64,000 nt of DNA, from contig WACF01000001.1 in the NCBI GenBank assembly GCA_026192395.1, positions 1,048,977 through 1,112,976 on the forward strand, read 5' to 3'. The position numbers and the translations under genes were made by a program. Positions 57,875 to 64,000 of the stretch are shown here, piece by piece. The notes under the pieces are model-generated. The model had not been told where the DNA came from, searched no databases, and worked only from the letters and a program-made list of their open reading frames with translations. Each line of letters opens with the position of its first letter. The first letter of the stretch is position 1. Source of the stretch: Proteobacteria bacterium 005FR1 (GTDB lineage: Bacteria > Pseudomonadota > Gammaproteobacteria > Pseudomonadales > Cellvibrionaceae).

Positions 57875-58150
57875 TCAAAAATCAAAAATTTCTGACAAAA
57901 GCCCTTTGCGCTTTTTCTTCCCATAGCCATGGTACGGTTGACTGTAACCGTGGGAATAATCGCGTCCGGGCGGTGGCGTCTGCTGCTGTTGCATCTGCGC
58001 GGGCGGCGCTTCGGCTTGACTGCGATCAATGATTTTGTCCAGCTCGCCACGATCCAGCCATACACCTCTACACTGGGGGCAATAATCGATCTCGATGCCT
58101 TGCCGTTCGGACATGACCAGATCTTTGTTTTCACAGACGGGACATCGCAT
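57875..58150 (-). CDS. Zinc-ribbon (zf-TFIIB type) protein, copy 1
   Basis: This 91-residue protein from ATG 58150 follows AGGAG by seven bases. The N-terminal zinc ribbon has four Cys: RCPVCENKD and DYCPQCRGVWLDRGELDKII. It is the zf-TFIIB/DUF pattern of small bacterial proteins. A Gln/Pro-rich and Gly/Tyr-rich tail ends in KKKRKGLLSEIFDF. The next gene is a shorter paralogue. Function unknown; a nucleic-acid or protein-binding role is guesswork. Confidence 0.8.
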   Translation of the reverse strand: MRCPVCENKDLVMSERQGIEIDYCPQCRGVWLDRGELDKIIDRSQAEAPPAQMQQQQTPPPGRDYSHGYSQPYHGYGKKKRKGLLSEIFDF

Positions 58151-58183
58151 GGACACTCTCCTAAGTCGTGCTTGCGGGCACAG

Positions 58184-58369
58184 TCAGTTCGGCTGATTCC
58201 GAGGATCGGGAGGGACTGGCGGTCGGGTATCGGTTGTCGAGCGATGCCCGCGCGTTTCACGCTCCTGCTTGCGGTCGAGCTCGGCGCGGCATTTCGGGCA
58301 GTAATCGTTGGTTGCCCCGCTACGCTCTGACCTTACCAGGTGTTCTTGCTTGCAAACCGGACACTTCAC
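58184..58369 (-). CDS. Mini zinc-ribbon protein, copy 2
   Basis: This 61-residue protein starts at GTG 58369 after AGGAGAG. It has the same N-terminal motif (KCPVCKQEHLVRSER, DYCPKCRAELDR) as the next gene and then a Pro/Arg-rich tail. The GVWLDRGELD segment of copy 1 is reduced to AELDRK. It is 33 bases upstream of copy 1 on the same strand and likely cotranscribed, a tandem duplicate. Confidence 0.75.
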   Translation of the reverse strand: MKCPVCKQEHLVRSERSGATNDYCPKCRAELDRKQERETRGHRSTTDTRPPVPPDPRNQPN

Positions 58370-58462
58370 ACGACCTCTCCTCGAATGTCTGCTCGCCGGG
58401 AAATGGCGGACGAAGATTGAGACAAGAAAGGCGCCGCAGGGTTTTATACGGGAGGGATTACG

Positions 58463-59473
58463 TCAGGCGTGCTGTTTTCTGCGAATCGCCTGTTTCGCCG
58501 TGCTGCCGCCGGGAACATCGGGCATCATCTTGATCCAACGGTCGCCTTTCTTCGCGACCTCGAAGCGGGCCCAGCCGTTGAACTCATCGAAGCGGCAAAT
58601 GCCGGTTTCGTGCAGGTCCCGCCCAGCGACGTTTTTATAGATTATCTTTGTCATCGAACTGAGCGGTTCGGCGGGCAGGTCGATGATCTGCCGTACTGAC
58701 CAACGAGCACCCGGGTGACCGTTGCTGTAGAACCTTCCGCCCTCGATGCGCACGGCTCCGGCATTGCCATCACGGGCGTGGGCCCAGGCGCGATCGAAAA
58801 GCTCGGCCAGTTCCTCTGAAGTGATATCCACGTAAGTGTCCATGGACTCCATTGCTGCCGCGAGATCTTCGTGGGTCAGGCCGCTGCCGCCGGTGGCTTT
58901 TTCGTCCATTAATTCCTTTTTTGACGACATGAGGCTGGCCGGATAGCGGCGCCAGGGGAAGAAGTTGTTGAAGACGAGAGCCGTCGAAAGGATAGCGGCG
59001 AGATTGAGCAGCACCGGCACGAGGATAAAGCTGTAGCCGAGAGCATGAACTGAATCGCCGCCGATGACGGCCGTAAGAGCCGTGGCCCCGCCGGGCGGAT
59101 GGATGCAGCGGGCATAGCACATCACCCCGACTGCAAGACCCACGGCGAGCGCAGGCGCTAATGGATGACCCGCGAACAGCTTCTGACAGCTCACACCGAC
59201 AGCGGCAGAGAGTAGATGACCAGCCACTGCGGCCCAGGGCTGCGACAACGCGCCATGAGGAACGGCAAACAGAAGAACGGCGGACGCTCCCATGGAAGCG
59301 ATCATGAGATTCGCCGCAGCTGGCCCCAGACTCCAGTGCGAGACCAGCACCACCGCCGTAATGCCAAGCATCGCGCCCGCCGTGGCGGCCAGTTTCTCGC
59401 GGTGACTGGTTGTGCTTGCCTCGAAGCCCAGGATCGCTGCCAGGCGGCCGAGCGCCTTCCTGATATTCTGCAT
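58463..59473 (-). CDS. HPP-family membrane protein with C-terminal soluble domain
   Basis: This 336-residue protein has an N-terminal HPP domain with four or five helices and the hallmark CIHPPGGATALTAVIGGD. A C-terminal soluble domain (about 200-336) has GLTHEDLAAAMESMDTYVD and HPGARWSVRQIID. The start is ATG 59473. Plant and cyanobacterial HPP proteins transport nitrite; the role in bacteria with this tail is not known. It lies 62 bases after an FAD oxidoreductase gene on the same strand. Confidence 0.82.
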   Translation of the reverse strand: MQNIRKALGRLAAILGFEASTTSHREKLAATAGAMLGITAVVLVSHWSLGPAAANLMIASMGASAVLLFAVPHGALSQPWAAVAGHLLSAAVGVSCQKLFAGHPLAPALAVGLAVGVMCYARCIHPPGGATALTAVIGGDSVHALGYSFILVPVLLNLAAILSTALVFNNFFPWRRYPASLMSSKKELMDEKATGGSGLTHEDLAAAMESMDTYVDITSEELAELFDRAWAHARDGNAGAVRIEGGRFYSNGHPGARWSVRQIIDLPAEPLSSMTKIIYKNVAGRDLHETGICRFDEFNGWARFEVAKKGDRWIKMMPDVPGGSTAKQAIRRKQHA

Positions 59474-59535
59474 TCGCACTGCCCCTGGACTGCCGGTTGA
59501 GAAGCGCGCAATTCTAGAGAAGCCGCAAACGGGGC

Positions 59536-60729
59536 TCAAGCATTGCTGTCGGTCGCACTGCTGTGGTTCGCATCGCTGGAGGGGGCCAGTGACTCCTTTC
59601 CACAGTGGGACAACTGCCGGTAGTGCTCAAGAAAGCGTCGGTCCAGCCAGTTCTTCAGAATCAGACTCGCCCGCCCGCGCCACCACCAGCTACCGCGCAA
59701 TGCCAGCGCATCGCCCTGCCCCAGATTGAGAATCGACAGCCAGCGGTTCTGCGGCTGGTAGGCCGACGGCGCCGAGCCATTCAGACCGGCCAGCAGATTG
59801 CGGTGGAGGAAAGGCGCCTGCCGCACGCCGAAGACACCCAGCTTCGGCAGGGCGCCGCCTCGCCAGGCGGCACAATCGCCGACCGCGAAAACATGCGGGT
59901 CGGCGGGTGAATGAAGGTATTCATTGATCAGCAGGCCCTCGGCCGGCTCGCTCGGCAGATCCAATTCCATGACCAGCGGACTCGCCTCCAGCCCCGTCGC
60001 CAGCACCACATGCTCGGCGGCGATCTGCTCTCCACCATCCAGGAGCAGCCCACTTTCGGTCCGCTCTGCCACCCGGGCACAAGTCCGGATCTGCAAGCCG
60101 CGTCGGCTGAGCGCCCGCCGAGCGGCCTCTCCCGCCCCTCGAGGAGCACCTGCAAGCAGCCCGGGACCTCGAGTAATCAGGGTGACCTCGAGAGCGGCGC
60201 TCATCTCTGCGGCCAGCGAAAGGAGATTGCCCGCCACTTCGCAGCCAGACGCACCGCCCCCCACCACGGCCACGCTGGGTGTTTCACCGCGCTGAAAACG
60301 CGCTTCCAACTGCCTGCGCAACTGCCACAGGCGGGCGACCGGTTTTACTGTCCAGACATTCGGATCCTTTTCGGCGCCCGGAATCGCGCTTGCGTCCACC
60401 ACACTGCCGACATTGAACGATAGCAGGTCATAGCTGAGCTCACTGCCCCCGGCCAGGCTCAGGCGGCGCTCACCGAGATCCACCTCCACCACGCGGTCCC
60501 GGACGAACTCCCCGCCCTGGCAAAGCACCAGCTTTTCAGCGTCGAGCTGATCATCCGCGGGCTCGGCCATACCGCCCAGCATCCCGGTAGCCAGCCCCGA
60601 GTACCAGAAAGTACCCGGATCGACCACCACCAACCGATAGCCTCGCGCCCGAAAATCCCGCGCCCGCGCCGCCACGTAAAGGTGGGCATGGCCAGCCCCA
60701 ACCAGCACCACCGTTTTTTGCTCTGCCAT
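59536..60729 (-). CDS. FAD/NAD(P)-dependent oxidoreductase (NDH-2-like / SelD-associated type)
   Basis: This 397-residue flavoprotein begins VVLVGAGHAHLYVAAR, in which GHAH is characteristic of the group fused to SelD in some organisms (TIGR03169-like). It has WYSGLATGMLGG, the second nucleotide fold VAVVGGGASGCEVA, and FAVGDCAAW. It probably oxidises NAD(P)H, with quinone or another acceptor. No selD is near. It sits between the thiamine-binding-like and HPP genes in a likely three-gene operon. Confidence 0.85.
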   Translation of the reverse strand: MAEQKTVVLVGAGHAHLYVAARARDFRARGYRLVVVDPGTFWYSGLATGMLGGMAEPADDQLDAEKLVLCQGGEFVRDRVVEVDLGERRLSLAGGSELSYDLLSFNVGSVVDASAIPGAEKDPNVWTVKPVARLWQLRRQLEARFQRGETPSVAVVGGGASGCEVAGNLLSLAAEMSAALEVTLITRGPGLLAGAPRGAGEAARRALSRRGLQIRTCARVAERTESGLLLDGGEQIAAEHVVLATGLEASPLVMELDLPSEPAEGLLINEYLHSPADPHVFAVGDCAAWRGGALPKLGVFGVRQAPFLHRNLLAGLNGSAPSAYQPQNRWLSILNLGQGDALALRGSWWWRGRASLILKNWLDRRFLEHYRQLSHCGKESLAPSSDANHSSATDSNA

Positions 60730-60783
60730 AGTTTTGTCTTCGTATGTACTTATCGTTGTTTGCGAACCAGATGATCCGAGGCG

Positions 60784-61032
60784 TCAATCCGCTTCATAGC
60801 CCGGCAGGAACTTCGCCACGAACACGCACTTGCCGTGTTCCAGATAGCTCCACTTGATCACCTCGTTGACCACTTCCATCACCCGGTCGTAGTTGCCCAC
60901 CAGGATGGTGGCAGTGGGAAAGGTCCGGACGTTGATGTCGTCGTAAGCATTCAAGCGCGCGACGATGTGTCGAATTGTATCCTTGTAGTCGGTCTGGAAA
61001 GGATACACGGTCAATTCTGCTGTAAGTTGCAT
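60784..61032 (-). CDS. YkoF/MTH1187-type thiamine-binding-like protein
   Basis: This 82-residue ferredoxin-like alpha-beta protein reads LTAELTVYPFQTDYKDTIRHIVARL in part, then NVRTFPTATILVGNYDRVM and SYLEHGKCVFVAKFLPGY. It has the length and strand pattern of small thiamine-binding or YkoF-family domains. The ATG at 61032 follows GGAG by eight bases. No TPP riboswitch was noticed upstream, so ligand identity is open. It is the first gene of the operon with the oxidoreductase and HPP protein. Confidence 0.7.
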   Translation of the reverse strand: MQLTAELTVYPFQTDYKDTIRHIVARLNAYDDINVRTFPTATILVGNYDRVMEVVNEVIKWSYLEHGKCVFVAKFLPGYEAD

Positions 61033-61148
61033 AAATATCACTCCGCTTGCCTTGGTTTCGATTTACGCTCGGTGGGACCGGCCTTGCTGGACAGCCGGGT
61101 GCCAAACCGGTACAAAGGGCGCCCCGTCCACGCTCCCGCTGTTTGTCT

Positions 61149-63038
61149 ATGCCGCTTTATCGCCTCAACGAAGTCTACCTTGCCTACGGTCCCCAGGTTC
61201 TGCTGGACCGAATCAATCTTACTGTCCACGCCGGCGAACGTTTCGGCCTGCTTGGACGCAACGGGGCCGGCAAGTCCACCTTTTTGAAGCTGCTCGCCGG
61301 CGAGGTGCAGGCAGACGATGGTGAACTCTGGCGTCGTCCCGGCATTCGCGTCAGCTACCTGTCCCAGGAGCTGCCGGAAGCCAGTGAGGAGACCATTTAC
61401 GACTTCGTCGCCAAGGGCCTCGGCGAAGTAGGCGAGGCCCTGCGCCGCTTCCATCAGCTGACGCTTCAGGCCGGCGACGACAGCAGCATGAAGGCGCTCA
61501 GCGAAGTGCAGCAAAAACTGGACGCACTGAATGGCTGGACGCTGCAACAGCAGGTCGAGACGATTCTCAGCCGCCTCGAACTCAATGCCGACACGCGCCT
61601 TGCGGAATTGTCGGGCGGCTGGCGGCGGCGCGCGGCCTTGGCTCAGGCTCTGGTGGGACAGCCGGAATTGTTGCTACTCGACGAGCCCACCAACCACCTC
61701 GACATCAGCGCGATCGAATGGCTGGAAAACTTTCTGCGCGACTATAGCGGCGCAATCATCCTGATCACCCACGACCGCAGCTTCCTGCAGGCGGTCGCCA
61801 ACGAGATTCTCGAACTGGACCGTGGACAGCTGCGCCATTGGCACGGCGATTACCGGGGCTTTCTACAATTTCGCGAGCAGCAACTGGCGGCGGAAGAAAC
61901 CGCCAACGCCGAGTTCGACAAGAAGCTCGCCAAGGAAGAGCAATGGATCCGCCAGGGCATCAAGGCCCGCCGCACCCGCAACGAAGGACGCGTCCGCGCA
62001 TTGAAGAAAATGCGCGAGGAACGCCGTCAGCGCCGCGAGGTACAGGGCAAGGCCAACCTGCAAGTGGAGCAGGCGGAACGCTCTGGAAAGATCGTGGTGG
62101 AAGCGCAACACCTGAGCAAGTCCTACGAAGGCAAGGTGGTAGTCCGCGACTTCTCCACCACTCTGATGCGTGGCGACAAGATCGGGGTGATCGGCCCGAA
62201 CGGCGCCGGCAAAACCACCCTGCTGAAGATGCTGCTGGGCGAACTGGCGCCGGACTCCGGCAAAGTCAAACTGGGCACCAATCTCAAGTTCGCCTACTTT
62301 GATCAGCTGCGCAGTCAGCTCGACCCGGAAGCCACGGTAATAGACAACATCGCGGAAGGCCGTGAATTCATTACCATCAATGGCAAGGAACGCCACGTCA
62401 TCAGTTATCTGCAAGACTTTCTCTTTGCGCCGGACCGCACGCGCCAACCTGTGAAGTCATTATCAGGCGGCGAACAGAACCGTCTGATTCTCGCCCACCT
62501 GTTCAGCAAGCCCGCCAATGTCCTGGTCCTCGACGAACCCACCAACGATCTGGATCTCGAGACCCTGGAGCTGCTGGAGGAAATTCTCGTGAACTTCGCC
62601 GGCACCCTGCTGCTGGTGAGTCACGACCGGGCCTTCATCGATAACGTGGTGACCAGCACTTTCGTTTTTGAAGGCGACGGGGTGGTGCACGAATACGTCG
62701 GCGGCTATGAAGACTGGCTGCGTCAGCGCCCGTCGACCGGGAGCGGCGTCAAGAAAGCCGACGCGGGGAAGAAAGAATCGGCGAAAGCCACAGAGTCAAA
62801 AGAGCCCGCCAAGGCCGCGACGAAAAAACTTTCCTACAAGCTGCAGCGCGAACTGGAACAGTTGCCGGGCGAGATCGAGCGAACGGAAAACGCGGTTGCG
62901 GCGCTGGAAGCCAAGATCAGCGATCCGGGCTTTTACGAACAGGACCAGGCGCAAATGGATGCGGCATTCAAGGAACTGGCGCAGCTGCAAAGCGAGTTGG
63001 AAACGCTTTATGAGCGCTGGTCGGAGCTGGAGGGGTAA
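61149..63038 (+). CDS. uup: Uup-type ABC-F ATPase
   Basis: This 629-residue protein with two ATP-binding cassettes and no membrane helices has Walker A GRNGAGKSTFLKLL and GPNGAGKTTLLKML. The signatures are LSGGWRRRAALAQAL and LSGGEQNRLILA, followed by LLDEPTNHLD and LDEPTNDLD. A C-terminal coiled coil (about 545-629) after a Lys/Ala-rich linker is typical of Uup, which binds DNA/ribosomes and affects transposon excision. The ATG at 61149 begins MPLYRLNEVYLAYG; the ribosome site is weak. Confidence 0.9.
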   Translation: MPLYRLNEVYLAYGPQVLLDRINLTVHAGERFGLLGRNGAGKSTFLKLLAGEVQADDGELWRRPGIRVSYLSQELPEASEETIYDFVAKGLGEVGEALRRFHQLTLQAGDDSSMKALSEVQQKLDALNGWTLQQQVETILSRLELNADTRLAELSGGWRRRAALAQALVGQPELLLLDEPTNHLDISAIEWLENFLRDYSGAIILITHDRSFLQAVANEILELDRGQLRHWHGDYRGFLQFREQQLAAEETANAEFDKKLAKEEQWIRQGIKARRTRNEGRVRALKKMREERRQRREVQGKANLQVEQAERSGKIVVEAQHLSKSYEGKVVVRDFSTTLMRGDKIGVIGPNGAGKTTLLKMLLGELAPDSGKVKLGTNLKFAYFDQLRSQLDPEATVIDNIAEGREFITINGKERHVISYLQDFLFAPDRTRQPVKSLSGGEQNRLILAHLFSKPANVLVLDEPTNDLDLETLELLEEILVNFAGTLLLVSHDRAFIDNVVTSTFVFEGDGVVHEYVGGYEDWLRQRPSTGSGVKKADAGKKESAKATESKEPAKAATKKLSYKLQRELEQLPGEIERTENAVAALEAKISDPGFYEQDQAQMDAAFKELAQLQSELETLYERWSELEG

Positions 63039-63191
63039 ACGATTGTGGCGGCGGCCCGAGCAGCCCGGAAATCACGCAGCCCAAAGTCCAAGGAAGCCAG
63101 ACTCTGGAGTTCCGATAGCGGGGGCCCAGGCCACGACTAAAGCCACCATCGGGGCAAACGATGCAGGCGACGCCAGAAAATAGCGGCAAAA

Positions 63192-63359
63192 TCAACGCCG
63201 TCTGCGTCGCCGCACTTCGATGGTCTTGGCCATCTGCAGATGGCGCGCTTCGATGCGCCTGCTTTGATTCACAAGACCCCGCACCGCATGAACGATATAA
63301 AGCGTACTCAGCACGACCACAGTGATCATGGCCGACAGTATCAATAGGTCTGTGCTCAT
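63192..63359 (-). CDS. 55-residue membrane protein with poly-arginine tail
   Basis: This small gene starts at ATG 63359, whose A is the last base of the upstream TM2 gene's TGA. It follows GGAGG at five bases, giving strong translational coupling. The peptide has one membrane helix (about 5-24, DLLILSAMITVVVLSTLYIV), an amphipathic segment, and ends in six Arg. It is not a known family to me. Confidence 0.7.
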   Translation of the reverse strand: MSTDLLILSAMITVVVLSTLYIVHAVRGLVNQSRRIEARHLQMAKTIEVRRRRRR

Positions 63360-63769
63360 CATCTCCTCCCTGAGTGATGCCTTGCAGCCTCTACTCCATG
63401 CTGCTTCAGCAAATCCCGCGTAAGACGGTTATTCCAGTCCTGAACAATCACTTGGGCCCGAAACAAGGCCCAGAGTTCGATGGCCGATATTACGAGGATG
63501 AGGAGAATACCCGGAAGATACTGCTGAAGAAAAAGCAGAGACACGCCAATGATGAAAACAGCCAGATCAATGGCGCCCCACCACCACCTGCCCAAATAGA
63601 AGTGATGAAGGCCGGCAAGGAAAAACCAGTTCAGCGCCGCATAGGTATCCGGATCTTTTAAACGGCGACTGAGTGCGCGATAGAAATCCTTTCGTTGCGG
63701 CGCCGGAAGCTGAGCCGCCAGCTCGCTCAGGCGCTCATCTTCGGCCTCCACCGCTTCCCTATTCAGCAC
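63359..63769 (-). CDS. TM2-domain-like membrane protein
   Basis: This 136-residue protein starts at GTG 63769 after GAGAGG; an ATG at 63802 is an alternative that would overlap yidD further. A cytosolic helical start (AEDERLSELAAQLPAPQRKD) leads to NWFFLAGLHHFYLGRWWWGAIDL, the TM2-like hairpin with a GLHHFYLG turn, then a second helix pair. The C-terminal tail is basic. It overlaps the yidD stop by 11 bases and couples to the 55-residue membrane protein. Confidence 0.75.
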   Translation of the reverse strand: MLNREAVEAEDERLSELAAQLPAPQRKDFYRALSRRLKDPDTYAALNWFFLAGLHHFYLGRWWWGAIDLAVFIIGVSLLFLQQYLPGILLILVISAIELWALFRAQVIVQDWNNRLTRDLLKQHGVEAARHHSGRR

Positions 63770-64000
63770 CGTGCCTCTCCCCCCGATCTTGGGGCAGTTC
63801 ATCCGGAACCGGCTCGAGACACTTGCAGAAGCTGTCGCGCCGATTGCAGCGCCGCAGGCGATCCCGGGTGAGTCGCAGGCCAGCGGCAAGCCCGAAACGG
63901 CGAATCGCGCCTTCTGCATAGGCGGAGCACGTCGGTTGGAAATTGCAGTCGATGCCGAACCAGCGATCCCCGCCGCCGCTACGGCGATACGCCGCAATCA
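63759..64000 (-). CDS. yidD: YidD-like membrane protein insertion factor, 5' end beyond the window
   Basis: The reading frame enters from the right edge and ends at TAG 63759-63761, giving at least 79 residues. The signature DCNFQPTCSAYAEGAIRRFG is the YidD core. The following CNRRDSFCKCLEPVP differs from the usual RCHPW-GG-DPVP stretch and has extra Cys. YidD normally sits between rnpA and yidC; here the downstream neighbour is a TM2 gene, suggesting a divergent second copy. Start and upstream context lie outside the window. Confidence 0.8.
   Translation of the reverse strand, partial: IAAYRRSGGGDRWFGIDCNFQPTCSAYAEGAIRRFGLAAGLRLTRDRLRRCNRRDSFCKCLEPVPDELPQDRGERHGAE

Overview
The window looks like a chromosomal segment of a GC-rich, free-living, probably marine gammaproteobacterium (Pseudomonadales/Cellvibrionales-like). 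This rests on a complete six-subunit Na+-pumping NADH:quinone reductase with its maturation factors nqrM and apbE, a Mrp/Mnh-type cation antiporter operon, an E. coli-type LexA with E. coli-like SOS boxes, and FimL, CsiV and MTIP homologues. From memory, the order sthA - nqrM - apbE - nqrF-A - gap - mfd - csiV-like - MTIP - nagZ - lexA - topA - slt - ABC-F closely resembles the P. aeruginosa PAO1 stretch around PA2991-PA3020. Here the psrA and sulA genes known beside lexA in Pseudomonas are absent and other genes are interspersed. No insertion sequence, prophage, CRISPR array or rRNA was seen. Species cannot be assigned from the sequence alone.

Layout. (1) 0.3-7.2 kb: a tightly overlapping eight-gene Mrp/Mnh-like operon (E-F-G-B-C-D-D-D) with three NuoL/M/N-type subunits and no full-length MrpA. 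A convergent aldehyde dehydrogenase follows. (2) 9-12.4 kb: envelope genes: an LpxR-like lipid A deacylase, a 56-residue very acidic lipoprotein, and two paralogous DUF4382 lipoproteins. (3) 12.4-19.8 kb: tRNA-Pro(CGG), an M48 metalloprotease lipoprotein, an AI-2E/PerM-family permease, a non-coding DnaA-box/AT-rich stretch, AcuI, SohB, a membrane protein and NudC. (4) 19.8-32.5 kb, all minus strand: fimL, sthA, nqrM, apbE, nqrFEDCBA (transcribed A to F) and an N-terminally extended GAPDH, largely a nicotinamide/sodium bioenergetics block. (5) 32.8-46.3 kb: mfd-csiV on plus; a cold-shock protein, MTIP, mscS and nagZ on minus; SOS-regulated lexA on plus; DUF6586, topA and a membrane-anchored unknown on minus. 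(6) 46.5-57 kb: UspA, Slt, a glutaredoxin-like protein, then an FHA / PP2C phosphatase / Ser-Thr kinase signalling module with no type VI secretion genes in view, a small lipoprotein, a GNAT-nitrilase fusion and a lipoprotein. (7) 57-64 kb: a small exported protein, two mini zinc-ribbon proteins, an HPP-family / FAD-oxidoreductase / thiamine-binding-like operon, an Uup-type ABC-F ATPase, and at the right edge a yidD-like gene (cut by the window) coupled to a TM2-domain protein and a 55-residue membrane protein.

How the parts may work together (inference). NQR exports Na+ at the expense of NADH and the Mrp-type complex could exchange Na+ and H+. SthA, GAPDH and NudC handle the NAD(P)(H) pool feeding NQR, and ApbE and NqrM mature the pump. 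mfd, lexA and topA form a DNA-maintenance group. nagZ, slt and csiV belong to envelope or peptidoglycan turnover. The least explained parts are the divergent third antiporter subunit, the orphan phospho-signalling module, the DnaA-box/AT-rich stretch, and the yidD-TM2-small membrane protein cluster.
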